Made by a program: the position numbers and the translations under genes. The notes beneath the pieces were generated by a model, which worked only from the letters and a program-made list of their open reading frames with translations, was not told the DNA's origin and did no database searches. From JBCDAP01 sp038747915 (lineage in GTDB: Bacteria > Planctomycetota > Phycisphaerae > Phycisphaerales > UBA1924), in the NCBI GenBank assembly GCA_038747915.1, contig JBCDJJ010000011.1, forward strand, positions 1-61,872: 61,872 bases of DNA, in the 5' to 3' direction. This document shows positions 1-9,996 of this stretch, one piece after another. Position 1 is the first letter of the stretch, and every line of letters begins with the position of its first letter.

Positions 1-1048
<1,048 letters not shown>

Positions 1049-1297
1049 GCGGGCGCTCCGATCTGGCGAGCCGGGCGGTCGACGCACCGTGGTCGGCGTC
1101 CGGACGGGGTCAGGGGGCGGAACTCGCTGGACGAAGCCGTCTCCCCTGGCGTGCTCCACCCGAAAGGGGCATCAAGTGTACGAGCAGGCGCCGAGCCCTG
1201 CCAGAGCGCACAGACGGTCGTCCGAATCGGTCGCGCCGTCTCGTGGGCTCGATTTGTGGGGGAACGAGGTCGATACGCACACTCCAGGAGGCCACGG

Positions 1298-1573
1298 ATG
1301 GCGACCAGTCCCGATACCGTCAATCAGGTGCGTAACATCTTGCGCAAGCTCGACCGCTCGATCGACGATGCGCGGACACGCCGTCTCGGTGGGGACGAAC
1401 TGGAAGCCATGCCGCCCGCACCGGGCCGGATCGCACCAGCGCCCGAGCCCTCAGACGGCCCTGTGCCCGCGGACGAGCAGCTGATTGGTCGCGCCGAGGC
1501 CCCCGCCGGTGAATCACTGGATCGGCCCCAGCGGGCACGCCGGATCGAGCGGCCACGACGCGAATTCCGCTGA
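1298..1573 (+). CDS. Small hypothetical protein (91 aa)
   Basis: Unrecognised short protein. The start is well supported: ATG at 1298 is preceded by a perfect AGGAGG at 1285-1290 with 7 bases of spacing. The N-terminal half (MATSPDTVNQVRNILRKLDR) looks helical and charged. The C-terminal half is rich in Pro, Ala, Glu and Arg and is probably disordered. There is no signal peptide, membrane segment or cysteine. It lies between the divergent ABC ATPase gene and tRNA-Gln. No function is proposed. The very good ribosome site argues that it is a real gene, but composition alone cannot exclude a spurious frame. Confidence 0.5.
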   Translation: MATSPDTVNQVRNILRKLDRSIDDARTRRLGGDELEAMPPAPGRIAPAPEPSDGPVPADEQLIGRAEAPAGESLDRPQRARRIERPRREFR

Positions 1574-1648
1574 ACAAGGGCGGCGCGTACCAGCGCCGTG
1601 GGTGCTTGACGCCCAACCGACGCCGACTACAGTGATTCTTCAGTCCAC

Positions 1649-1719
1649 TGGGGATTGGTGTAACGGTAGCACAGCGGATTCTGGTTCCGTCAGTAGAGGT
1701 TCAAATCCTCTATCCCCAG
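1649..1719 (+). tRNA. tRNA-Gln (anticodon CTG)
   Basis: A complete cloverleaf of 71 nt without encoded CCA. The acceptor arms TGGGGAT (1649-1655) and ATCCCCA (1712-1718) pair perfectly, with G1719 as discriminator. The T-arm is AGAGGTTCAAATCCTCT. The anticodon stem GCGGA/TCCGT encloses the loop TTCTGGT, with anticodon CTG at 1681-1683 reading CAG codons. The U1:A72-type first pair and the G discriminator are typical of bacterial tRNA-Gln. Confidence 0.95.
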
Positions 1720-1871
1720 CTTTTCCGGACCTATGCCTCGCCGCGTGACGCCTGCAACCGCGGCTCGCGGGCCCGGTAGCGCGGCGTGGGTGTCCTTCAG
1801 CTGACGACCGACACCATTCGCTGCACCGCCGCCCACACACCACCGCCAAACACGACCCGAGGAGTGAGCCT

Positions 1872-4163
1872 GTGACCGACGCCGGGCGATCCGTGAGCTT
1901 CGACGATCCGACCACCGGTGGGCGCGGTTCGCGCCCCGCGGTCCCGCTCCCGGTGTGGATCTTGGGGGCGATCGCCCTCGCGGTGGGGCTGGCGTCCTCC
2001 GGGTGGCTCTCGGCGGACGCGATCAATGTGTTCGGCAAGCTGCCCGGGTGCGCCGAGGGCGCTGGGTGTGCCGAGGCGGCCAACTCCAAGTTCGGTGCGC
2101 TGCCGTTCACCGATGTGGAGAGTCAGCGGATTATCCCGGTGTCGCTCCTGGGCTTCGGGTTCGTGTTCGCGATGAGTGCGATGTGGGTTCATGCGTTGGT
2201 TCGTGGCGCTTCGGCGCTGGTGCCGTGGTTCGCGGGGGCCGGGGCCTTTGTCTCGACGATGTATCTCGGCATCATCGTGGCGAACGCGGATTCTTATCTG
2301 TGCCCCTTCTGCATCGCCTCGCACGCGGCCAACCTGGTCTTCTTCCTGGTCGCCTGCCTGAGCCAGGCGTGGCGTCTGCCCAGGCTGACCGGTGCGTTCG
2401 GCACGCTCGCTTCTTCCGGCGCGGCGTTCGTGGTCGCCACGGGCGTCCTCTTCGGCGTCTATCAGTCCGTCGACCGGGCCCACGCGGCCCAGCAACGGGC
2501 GCAGCAGAACGACTTCGTCCAGGGCCTCCTCAACGAGCAGCCCACCCCCGCCACCCCGGACAGCGGCGACACCTTTCAGCCGATCGACCCCGCCGAGTTC
2601 GACTCGTTCCAGCCCGTCGACCCGACGCAGGTCGAGGTGCAGGGGCCCGATGCCAGGCGGCCGGCCGCCTGCGACGGCGCGGAGTTCGTCGTCGCCCCCG
2701 CTTGGTGGCCGATCGACGCCGCCGGCGGCGCGACCGCGGGCACGAACGCCATCTGGCTTCCCGCGCAGGCCGACATGGGCCCCGCGCAGCCGCGCACCAT
2801 CGACGAGATGCTCGCCGGGGCGGCGCCGGTTCGGACCAACGGATTCATCGGTCGGTACCTGGAGGGCCCCGCGCAGGCGCACGCCCGCATCATCATGGTG
2901 TCGAGCTTCCAGTGCCCGGCGTGCATCCGTAAGCACGCTGAGATCGTGCGGCTCATGGACGAGTTCCCGGATCGCGTGAACTACTCGATTATCCACTACC
3001 CGCTGCACTGGGACTGCAACCCCTCGATCGAACAGAAGGGCCCCGACGACCGGCCGCCGCACGCCAACGGGTGCTGGGCGGCGCGGGCCGCGGAGGCCGC
3101 GGGCATCCTCGGCGGCGAGCCGGCGTTCGTCCGCATGAGCAAGTGGCTCTACGAGAAGGAAGGCACCTTCCGGGGCGCCCAAGAGCTTTTCCCGATCATC
3201 GACGAGCTCGGGCTCAACCGCGCCGAGTTCTTCACCGCGATGCAGAGCGATGAGACGCTCGAGCGCGTGCGCGAGGACGCGACGTACGCCAAGCAGGAGC
3301 TCGGCGTTTTCCAGACCCCGACGATCTACGTCAATGGCCGTGAGCTCAAGGCCTGGGGCCGGCCGGACGCGGTCTACGACACCGTCACGCAGCTGCTCGA
3401 GGGTTTCGAGGGTCGCCCCATGATGTCCAACGCGATCGATCAGCCGGCGGGGGCCACGCAGAAGCTCGTCGACGACTTCCTGCAGCACCGCCTGGCTCAG
3501 ATCAACTATGCGCCGCGGCTCCGGGTGCCCAACACCAACCACCGCGGTCCGGAAGACGCTGGGATGGTCATCACCATGACGGGCGGCGTGACGCGCGAGT
3601 CCACCTGGCGGATGCACGCGCGGCTGCAGGCTGCGCTCGAGCTGCTCCCCGACGATTTCCCTGCGATCCGGTGGGAGTACCGCCACGATCCGCTGCACTC
3701 GGCGTGCGATCCGCAGATGCAGCAGAACATCGAGCAGGCCCGTCAGCAGGCCATCCGCGAGGGCCGCAACCCGGCCGATATCAAGGACCTCGTGCCCGAT
3801 GGCACGTGCGACATCCACTTCACGCTGCAGGCCCTTGCCGAGCTCGCGGGGCCCGGCCCGTTCTTCGACACGCTCTGGTGGACGCTCGAGCGAGAGGGCG
3901 AGCTCACCAACGATGACCTGATCGGCCACATCGTGGCGACGTACCCGCAGGTCACGGAGGAGGTGCTCGTGGCGAAGGCCGGGGAGTCGGGCGTGCGGGA
4001 TCAGGTTGTCACCGAAGGGGCACTGGGCCGCACCATGCGGAACGGCTCGCCGGTGCTGTATCTGAACGGTCAGTACGTTCCGCCGACCTCGTGGGGCTCG
4101 ACAGACCCGCAGGTGCTGCGGCAGATTCTGATGCACAAGGCGGGGATGCGGGATCAGATCTGA
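1872..4163 (+). CDS. Vitamin K epoxide reductase / DsbA-like thioredoxin fusion
   Basis: Envelope disulfide-bond formation protein of 763 aa. Residues about 25-210 form a VKOR domain with several membrane segments. It carries the loop cysteines in GCAEGAGC, the following conserved SKFG...PVSLLG region, and the quinone-side active site CPFC in the last VKOR helices. Residues about 325-520 form a DsbA-like thioredoxin domain with CPAC at 348-351 and a cis-Pro (QTPTIYVNG). Residues about 560-763 look like a second DsbA-type domain: it ends with SPVLYLNG but has lost the CxxC (STWR at the equivalent site). The fusion lets VKOR reoxidise the attached thioredoxin. The GTG start at 1872 was taken because it gives a cytoplasmic N-terminus before the first helix; the ribosome site (GGAG) is modest. 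The gene overlaps the convergent zinc-ribbon gene by 10 bp. Confidence 0.92.
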   Translation: MTDAGRSVSFDDPTTGGRGSRPAVPLPVWILGAIALAVGLASSGWLSADAINVFGKLPGCAEGAGCAEAANSKFGALPFTDVESQRIIPVSLLGFGFVFAMSAMWVHALVRGASALVPWFAGAGAFVSTMYLGIIVANADSYLCPFCIASHAANLVFFLVACLSQAWRLPRLTGAFGTLASSGAAFVVATGVLFGVYQSVDRAHAAQQRAQQNDFVQGLLNEQPTPATPDSGDTFQPIDPAEFDSFQPVDPTQVEVQGPDARRPAACDGAEFVVAPAWWPIDAAGGATAGTNAIWLPAQADMGPAQPRTIDEMLAGAAPVRTNGFIGRYLEGPAQAHARIIMVSSFQCPACIRKHAEIVRLMDEFPDRVNYSIIHYPLHWDCNPSIEQKGPDDRPPHANGCWAARAAEAAGILGGEPAFVRMSKWLYEKEGTFRGAQELFPIIDELGLNRAEFFTAMQSDETLERVREDATYAKQELGVFQTPTIYVNGRELKAWGRPDAVYDTVTQLLEGFEGRPMMSNAIDQPAGATQKLVDDFLQHRLAQINYAPRLRVPNTNHRGPEDAGMVITMTGGVTRESTWRMHARLQAALELLPDDFPAIRWEYRHDPLHSACDPQMQQNIEQARQQAIREGRNPADIKDLVPDGTCDIHFTLQALAELAGPGPFFDTLWWTLEREGELTNDDLIGHIVATYPQVTEEVLVAKAGESGVRDQVVTEGALGRTMRNGSPVLYLNGQYVPPTSWGSTDPQVLRQILMHKAGMRDQI

Positions 4164-5158
4164 GGGGTTCGCGTTTTTCGGTGACGTGGTCTCACGGTGT
4201 GCTTCGGCGACAGCGCACCTTGGCGGATGAGTTCGTCGGACATGATCCGGAGTGCCACGCGCGTCACGCCCGGCAGTGTGACCAGGCCGAGTACGAGGGC
4301 GATGGCGAGCACCATCGTCCCGCAGTTCAGGATCACGGGGAGTGGATGATTGGCGGCGAGCCCGCTCCCGGTGGCCTGGGGCATGATCAGAGAGATCACA
4401 AGGTGCGCGCCGGATACCACGCTTAGCGCCAACGCGGCCACGAGTGTGCGCTTCGCCCAGGTCGAGGGTTCAAGCCGGTTCAGGCCGCTTGGTGACCGTT
4501 CGCACACTCGTCCGAGGCGACGCATCCCGAGCGAGAGCGCCAACATCACGCACAACGCCGCACCGACACCCAACGTTTGAGCCGTCCGGTGCGCGGTCTG
4601 GAACACGCCGAAAAACCAGAGCACGAGCATGAGCGCCATGAGCATCATTCCGATCACGACGAGCGGGCGGACCGCGCACCGCACAAGCGAGCCGGCATCG
4701 CGGGGCTCGTTGGGCTCGGGGCTCGCTGCGAACCATGCCCCCGCGATGGGGCCGAGGGCGCCGGCCACCGCCCCGGCCATGCAGAGCATCGTTACGACAC
4801 CGATCACCGCACCAACCCATCCGTGAGCCGAGGGTGCGTTGGCGCCGAAGAACGAGTCGATGACAAGCTCGGTGATCACCCACACCATGAGCCCGACGAA
4901 CATCGTGCCGATCGACCACACGGCGACCCGGGCGCCGATGACGGACCACCTCGCGGCGCCGTACAGCGTCTTGAGCCATTCGGTGTCGGTCGCGGCCAGG
5001 GCATCTCCGGTCAGGCTGCCCTCGACCCCCGCGCCGCACTCGGGGCATCGCCCGCGGACGTCCAGCCCGCGGAGGTCGTAGCCGCACCGCAGACACGGGA
5101 TCGGTGCTTCGGCGCGTGTGGCGTCTCCTGCCAAATCTGCTTTCTCCGGTGGCGCCAT
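4154..5158 (-). CDS. Zinc-ribbon multi-pass membrane protein
   Basis: Unrecognised function, 334 aa. The N-terminus carries a zinc-ribbon-like motif, CLRCGYDLRG at about 23-32 followed by CPECG at about 38-42, a signature common in planctomycete membrane proteins. After it come about seven hydrophobic segments (for example near 77-97, 110-140, 165-185, 195-210, 240-260, 280-305) and a basic C-terminal tail. It is one of four proteins of this general type in the window. Its 3' end overlaps the VKOR-DsbA gene by 10 bp tail to tail. The start ATG at 5158 lies 22 bp from the divergent proS start, so the two share a very short promoter region. Confidence 0.8.
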   Translation of the reverse strand: MAPPEKADLAGDATRAEAPIPCLRCGYDLRGLDVRGRCPECGAGVEGSLTGDALAATDTEWLKTLYGAARWSVIGARVAVWSIGTMFVGLMVWVITELVIDSFFGANAPSAHGWVGAVIGVVTMLCMAGAVAGALGPIAGAWFAASPEPNEPRDAGSLVRCAVRPLVVIGMMLMALMLVLWFFGVFQTAHRTAQTLGVGAALCVMLALSLGMRRLGRVCERSPSGLNRLEPSTWAKRTLVAALALSVVSGAHLVISLIMPQATGSGLAANHPLPVILNCGTMVLAIALVLGLVTLPGVTRVALRIMSDELIRQGALSPKHTVRPRHRKTRTPQI

Positions 5159-5180
5159 CCCACTGTTCTACACTCGGGCG

Positions 5181-7055
5181 ATGACCGCCACCACGACCGC
5201 ACCGATCTCCGCTCCTCGCCGCGCCGCTGTTCAGCGATGGTCGCGCACCCTCATCCCCACCGCCAAGGAGCCGCCGGCCGACGCCGAATCGATTAGCCAT
5301 CGGCTGCTCGCCCGGGGTGGCTTTGTGCGCCGGGTCGGTGCCGGGGTCTACGACTACTTGCCCCTCGGCCACCGCGTGGTCCAGAAGGTCGCGCAGATTG
5401 TTCGCGAGGAGATGAACGATGCGGGCGCGAGCGAGCTGTTCCTGCCGCACCTCACTCCGATCGAGGGCTACTTCTCCGAGACGGGTCGGGCCGATGCCTA
5501 CGGCGATCTGCTCTTCCGATTCCGCGATCGCCACGGCCGCGACACCGCGCTCGGCCCGACGCATGAGGAAGTCATCACCGAGCTGATGCGCGGCACCGTG
5601 AACTCCTACAAGCAGCTCCCGCTCAACCTGTACCAGATCCAGACCAAGTTCCGCGACGAGTTCCGTCCGCGTGCCGGCCTGCTCCGCGGCCGCGAGTTCC
5701 TGATGAAGGATGCGTACTCGTTCCATGTCACGGTCGAGGGTGCGGGCGGGCTCAACGAGACGTACGACGCGATGTACGCCGCGTACGAGCGGATCTTCGA
5801 GCGGTGCGGGCTCGACTTCACCGTGGTCGAGGCCGAGGCCGGGCCCATCGGTGGCAGCGCATCCCACGAGTTCATGGTCAATGCTGAGTCGGGCGAGGAC
5901 ACCATCCTCGTCTGCCCGATGAGCGGGTACGCGGCCAATGTCGAGAAGTGCGAGATCGGCGAGCGAGCCTCGGATCTCACCGGCGGCGCACCCACCGGTG
6001 ATCTCGAGGATCTGCACACGCCCGACTGTCCCGGCATCGACGATGTGTGCGCGCATTTCAAGAAGGAACTCGGTACCAAGCTCAAGCCAGCGAACATGCT
6101 CAAGTCGATCCTGTTCGTCACCACGACGGTGGACGACGATCCCGATCCGGCGAAGGCGACCAGCCCGTGGTACGTGCTCGCGATCGTGCGGGGTGATCAC
6201 GAGGTGAACGAGGGCAAGCTGCGCGACGAGATGGCTGCACTGCTCGGCGGTCCTGTTCATCTGGGTCTCGCGCCGGAGGAACTTGCGCGCACCGATGAGT
6301 GGGCCATCGGCTTCATCGGGCCGCACGCCTTTGAGGGACGCGACGACACGTATTTGATCATCGACCCCGACGCGGCCCATCCGGGCTTCTGGGTCACGGG
6401 CGCGAACACGCGCGACCACCATGTGAAGCACTTTCACTGGCCGCGCGAGGTGCCCTCCGCGGCCGGTGGGCACGAGCGGGTGCGTCTGGCCGATGTGCGG
6501 AACGCGGTGGCGGGTGACCCGTCGCCCAGGGCTGAGGGCACGGCCCTCGAGGCCAGGCGCGGCATCGAAGTGGGGCACATCTTCAAGCTCGGCGACAAGT
6601 ACTCGCGCGCGATGGGTTTCAACGTGCTCGACGAGCACCAGCACCGCGTGCCTGTCATGATGGGGTGCTACGGCATCGGCGTGTCGCGTGTCGTGGCGGC
6701 GTGCGTCGAGATGTCGGCGGATGACGATGGCATTATCTGGCCCGATGCCATCGCGCCCTACCACGCGATCATCACCATCATCAAGCCCGATGAGTCGCTG
6801 CTCGCACAGGCCGATGAGCTCGCGGCGTCGCTCGCCGATGCTGGGCTCGATGTCCTGATCGATGATCGTGATGAGCGTCCCGGCGCGAAGTTCAAGGATG
6901 CCGATCTTGTGGGCATCCCCATCCGCCTGACGGTGAGCGAGAAGTCGCTCCAGGCGGGCGGGATCGAATTCAAGCGTCGCGGCCGGACGGGCGGCGACCG
7001 CGAGATCGTCGCACTCGACGCGGTCGCGGCGCGGTGCGGCGTGTCGCCGGCCTAA
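5181..7055 (+). CDS. proS: Prolyl-tRNA synthetase
   Basis: Charges tRNA-Pro in the cytoplasm. The 624-aa protein has class II motif 1 (RVGAGVYDYLPLGHRVVQK), motif 2 (KFRDEFRPRAGLLRGREFLM) and motif 3 (GCYGIGVSR). It has the bacterial-type insertion (editing-like) domain between motifs 2 and 3, about residues 225-410, and a C-terminal anticodon-binding domain (DVLIDDRDERPGAKFKDADL). The ATG at 5181 was preferred to an upstream GTG/ATG because the family begins shortly before the region equivalent to RTLIPTAKEPPADAE and because it clears the divergent gene. The next gene starts within a few bases to about 30 bases of the stop. Confidence 0.97.
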   Translation: MTATTTAPISAPRRAAVQRWSRTLIPTAKEPPADAESISHRLLARGGFVRRVGAGVYDYLPLGHRVVQKVAQIVREEMNDAGASELFLPHLTPIEGYFSETGRADAYGDLLFRFRDRHGRDTALGPTHEEVITELMRGTVNSYKQLPLNLYQIQTKFRDEFRPRAGLLRGREFLMKDAYSFHVTVEGAGGLNETYDAMYAAYERIFERCGLDFTVVEAEAGPIGGSASHEFMVNAESGEDTILVCPMSGYAANVEKCEIGERASDLTGGAPTGDLEDLHTPDCPGIDDVCAHFKKELGTKLKPANMLKSILFVTTTVDDDPDPAKATSPWYVLAIVRGDHEVNEGKLRDEMAALLGGPVHLGLAPEELARTDEWAIGFIGPHAFEGRDDTYLIIDPDAAHPGFWVTGANTRDHHVKHFHWPREVPSAAGGHERVRLADVRNAVAGDPSPRAEGTALEARRGIEVGHIFKLGDKYSRAMGFNVLDEHQHRVPVMMGCYGIGVSRVVAACVEMSADDDGIIWPDAIAPYHAIITIIKPDESLLAQADELAASLADAGLDVLIDDRDERPGAKFKDADLVGIPIRLTVSEKSLQAGGIEFKRRGRTGGDREIVALDAVAARCGVSPA

Positions 7056-7086
7056 AATGAGCTTCACCAGGTGGAAGGAGGTGCCG

Positions 7087-8136
7087 GTGCGCACCATCGC
7101 ATTGCTCGTCGTGTTCGGGTCCGGTCTCTTTGGTACGGTCGCAGCCCAAGACGCTGGGGCCCAGTCAACGGCCATGAGCACGAGACACACCACGCCGTTC
7201 ACCGCTGCGGTCAACGCGTCGCTCGGCCGCGGCGTGAACATGGGCAACTGCCTCGAAGCGCCGAGCGACGGTGCGTGGGGCGTGATGCTCACCGAGCGGT
7301 GGTTCGAGGTCGCGAAGGAGCTCGGTTTCGACTCCATCCGCCTGCCCGTCCGGTGGTCGAGCCGTCAGCTCGCTGAGGCGCCGTACACGATCGAGCCCGC
7401 GTTCTTCGAGCGCGTCGACCAGGTCATCGCGTTCTCGCTCGACCGCGGGATGCCGATCATCGTGAATGCGCACCACTACGACGGTATTTTCGACGATCCC
7501 GCGGCCCACGAGGCGCGCCTGATCAGCGCCTGGCGCCAGGTCGCTGAGCGCTACAAGGACATGCCGCGGGACATGGTGGTGTTCGAGCTGCTCAACGAGC
7601 CGCACAACAACCTGACCGCCGACCTCTGGAACGAGATGTACCCCAAGCTGCTGGCAGCTGTCCGCGAGACCAACCCCGACCGCCCGGTGATGATCGGGCC
7701 GGCCAACTGGAACGCCTACGACGCGCTTTCCGAGCTCGAGATGCCCGACGATCCCAACATCATCGTCACGTTCCACTACTACCTGCCGTTCCGGTTCACG
7801 CACCAGGGCGCCGGATGGATCGACGCCGACGCGCAGCGGTGGCTCGGCACCACCTGGTCGGGCACGCCCGACGAGCTCGCTGCGATGCGCGCACACTTCG
7901 ACGAGGTCGCTGCCTTTGCGGAGACGCACGATGTCCCGATCAATGTCGGCGAGTTCGGCGCGTTCAGCACCGCCGATATGGACTCGCGCGCCGCGTGGAC
8001 CGCTGCGGTGCGGACCGCGGCGCTCGACCGCGGCTTCTCGTTCCACTATTGGGAACTCGGCGCCGGCTTCGGCGTGTGGGACCCAGAGGCCGACGCGGTG
8101 CGGGAGCCGGTGCGCGCTGCGCTGCTCGATGAGTAG
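7087..8136 (+). CDS. Secreted glycoside hydrolase family 5 (cellulase-like)
   Basis: Predicted retaining beta-glycanase exported across the inner membrane. The 349-aa protein has an N-terminal signal sequence (VRTIALLVVFGSGLFGTVAAQ). The (beta/alpha)8 domain shows the GH5 landmarks: GVNMGNCLEAP, the Arg strand DSIRLPVRW, the His strand NAHHYD, the acid/base Glu in ELLNEPHNN (about E171), HYY in the sugar-binding strand, the nucleophile Glu in NVGEFGAF (about E289), and a late aromatic SFHYWELG. A perfect AAGGAGG at 7075-7081 lies 5 bases before the GTG at 7087, which decides this start over the ATG at 7057. It follows proS closely but is probably not functionally linked. Substrate specificity cannot be read from sequence. 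Confidence 0.9.
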   Translation: MRTIALLVVFGSGLFGTVAAQDAGAQSTAMSTRHTTPFTAAVNASLGRGVNMGNCLEAPSDGAWGVMLTERWFEVAKELGFDSIRLPVRWSSRQLAEAPYTIEPAFFERVDQVIAFSLDRGMPIIVNAHHYDGIFDDPAAHEARLISAWRQVAERYKDMPRDMVVFELLNEPHNNLTADLWNEMYPKLLAAVRETNPDRPVMIGPANWNAYDALSELEMPDDPNIIVTFHYYLPFRFTHQGAGWIDADAQRWLGTTWSGTPDELAAMRAHFDEVAAFAETHDVPINVGEFGAFSTADMDSRAAWTAAVRTAALDRGFSFHYWELGAGFGVWDPEADAVREPVRAALLDE

Positions 8137-8139
8137 GTG

Positions 8140-8547
8140 TTAGACCGCGTCCTTGATCGCAGCCGCCAGCGCCCCACCTTCCTCGAGCGACTCCGCCGGC
8201 CACCCGATCCCCAGCCCACGATCCGCATCCGGCTTCGGGATGATATGGAAGTGCACGTGGAACACCGCCTGGTGGGCCACCTCGCCGTTGTTCTGAAGGA
8301 TGTTGCAGTCCTTGATGCCGGTGGCTGCTGCGATCGCGCGGCACAGCCGCGGCAGCACACGGCCGATGGCGGCGGCCGACTCGTCGCTCAGCTCGCCGAG
8401 GGTCGCCTTGGCCTCTTTCGGGATCACCAGTGTGTGGCCCGGCGCCACCGGTGCGATATCTAGAAACGCCAGCACCAGATCGTCCTCGTAGACCCGGTGG
8501 CACGGGATCTCGCCCGCGATGACTTTGGTGAAAATGGTGTCGCTCAT
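8140..8547 (-). CDS. HIT-family nucleotide hydrolase/transferase
   Basis: Small cytosolic protein of 135 aa from the histidine triad superfamily, typically acting on nucleoside phosphoramidates or dinucleotides (HinT-like). The hallmark H-phi-H-phi-H-phi-phi triad is HVHFHII at residues 97-103. Upstream are the family segments IFTKVIAGEIPCHRVYEDD, LAFLDIAPVAPGHTLVIPK and NILQNNGEVAHQAV. The ATG at 8547 is the family-consistent start; the longer upstream extension of the frame does not resemble the family. It ends 3 bp from the convergent GH5 gene. Confidence 0.95.
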   Translation of the reverse strand: MSDTIFTKVIAGEIPCHRVYEDDLVLAFLDIAPVAPGHTLVIPKEAKATLGELSDESAAAIGRVLPRLCRAIAAATGIKDCNILQNNGEVAHQAVFHVHFHIIPKPDADRGLGIGWPAESLEEGGALAAAIKDAV

Positions 8548-8663
8548 CCCACTATCGCACCCGGTGGTCGTGGGGGTGTCAAGGTGCTTGCCCGCCGGCT
8601 CGACCGCCCGCCGAGAACACCGGATACTGCACCACACCGCACGGTGCACACAAGGAGCCCGCC

Positions 8664-9245
8664 ATGACCACACGAACCGCCGCTGCACTCGCTGCTGCCC
8701 TCGCCACGGGCCTCGTTGCCACGGGGTGCTCGGACTACCGGGCCTCCGGGGGCGCGGGCACCGCTCACCAACTCGAACTAGAACGCACCGCCCTCCGCCA
8801 GGAGGCCGACCGTGTGCTCGCGATCTTTCGCCGCGAGTCACCCGTCGTCGATGTGTTCCTGGAGCGCGCGCACGGGTACGCCATCTTCCCGCGTGTCACC
8901 CGCGGTGCTGCGGGCGTCGGCGCGGCGCACGGCCGCGGTGTGGTCTACGAGACCGGCGCTCTCGCGGGCTACGCCGAGCTCTACCAGGCCACGCTCGGCG
9001 TGCAGCTTGGCGGCCAGAGCTTTCACCAGCTCATCTTCTTCGAGCACGCCGATGTCATGCGAGACTTCAAACGAGGCGACTACCAGCTCTCCGCCAACGC
9101 CTCAGCGGTCGCCGTCGACCAGGGCGAGGTGGTCGGCAACGACTTCCGCCAGGGCGTTGCGGTCTTCACGATCGCCGAGTCGGGGCTGATGTTCGAGGCG
9201 AGTGTCGGTGGTCAGCGGTTCGAGTTCACACCGGTGTTTCGGTGA
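8664..9245 (+). CDS. SYLF (Ysc84-like) domain lipoprotein
   Basis: Predicted envelope lipoprotein of 193 aa. The signal peptide ends in the lipobox LVATGC at about 17-22. The mature part matches the SYLF/DUF500 lipid-binding fold: HGYAIFPRVTRGAAGVGAAHGRGVVYE, then YQATLGVQLGGQSF, LIFFEHADVMRDF, and a final FTIAESGLMFEASVGGQRFEF. Bacterial members have poorly known roles, generally ascribed to membrane lipid interaction. The start has a good AAGGAG upstream (about 8651-8656). It stands alone, with the next plus-strand gene far downstream. Confidence 0.85.
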   Translation: MTTRTAAALAAALATGLVATGCSDYRASGGAGTAHQLELERTALRQEADRVLAIFRRESPVVDVFLERAHGYAIFPRVTRGAAGVGAAHGRGVVYETGALAGYAELYQATLGVQLGGQSFHQLIFFEHADVMRDFKRGDYQLSANASAVAVDQGEVVGNDFRQGVAVFTIAESGLMFEASVGGQRFEFTPVFR

Positions 9246-9411
9246 TGGCGACAAAGGAGTAGGCATCTTTCTCAACCACGAGCAGTCTGCTCCGCATCAT
9301 TGGCGATCGGGCACCGATCAATCCGGAACGGTTGGCGCAGCGACATATAAGGATGTGCCATCTCCAAATACCGATATCAATACTAGAGATGAGAAAGCGG
9401 TGCCTGCGCAT

Positions 9412-9816
9412 TCATGATGCGATGAACACCGCTACAACGGCGACGACAAGGACGGCTGCCACCCCGATAAAGCCCGGGCGATCAATGAGCTCAGCCACCC
9501 ATGCCTTCGGCGAGGCCGGGGTCAACTCGTCGAAGTCGTCGTCATACGTGGTGTCGTCTCCGTCGATCTCCATTGTTGCGACAGAGACCATTTCGACGAT
9601 CTCGATGTGAACAGGAAACCCGGCCACATGTGTGCCGAGGACGCCCTGCAGTTTCTCGATTGCAGCCTCATTCTCAACGCCGACGATGAAGCGAAGTTCG
9701 CCGTTTCGCGGGGCGATTCCGATCCCGTCGACTTCTGGGTGGTCACGAACAATCCCGAGACCGTGCTGCTGAATGAGCTTCTCTGCCTCGTCAAATGAAA
9801 TGGACTCGTGAGCCAT
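9412..9816 (-). CDS. Small C-terminally membrane-anchored protein, possible partner of the upstream peptidase
   Basis: 134 aa, function not established. Residues 1-70 are a compact soluble domain containing VDGIGIAPRNGELRFIVGV and HVAGFPVHIEIVEM. This alternation resembles the NVVGVGVG...IPGVPVDVxxVG domain seen at the N-terminus of many bacterial and plant NAL1-like trypsin-fold peptidases; the resemblance is my pattern reading, not a search. An acidic linker follows (about 84-95), then a single C-terminal membrane helix (about 115-133) with almost no tail, so the domain should face the cytoplasm. It lies 180 bp downstream of the trypsin-like peptidase gene on the same strand, in a stretch visibly poorer in GC than its neighbours. 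Confidence 0.65.
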   Translation of the reverse strand: MAHESISFDEAEKLIQQHGLGIVRDHPEVDGIGIAPRNGELRFIVGVENEAAIEKLQGVLGTHVAGFPVHIEIVEMVSVATMEIDGDDTTYDDDFDELTPASPKAWVAELIDRPGFIGVAAVLVVAVVAVFIAS

Positions 9817-9996
9817 TTGTATCGCTCCACTCCCAGCACTTTGATTATTGGCCGTTGCCGATGCTTACTGTCGCAATCGACAGTTCATGCACAGGTTTTC
9901 CACAAATTGACCACATTTTGTTCGGTCCACCGTATAGAGAGTATATCGCAGCACGCGTGAGGCGAGGGTGGCGACGAAAAAACCGCTGTTTGGGCG

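Noticed and set aside
1797..4136. 779-codon minus-strand open frame opposite the VKOR-DsbA gene
   Set aside because: Arg/Pro/His/Val-rich translation without domains, typical of antisense of a high-GC gene; the plus strand has clear VKOR and thioredoxin motifs.
4470..7337. 955-codon minus-strand open frame spanning proS
   Set aside because: Antisense shadow of proS and out-of-frame to the zinc-ribbon gene; no motif, biased composition.
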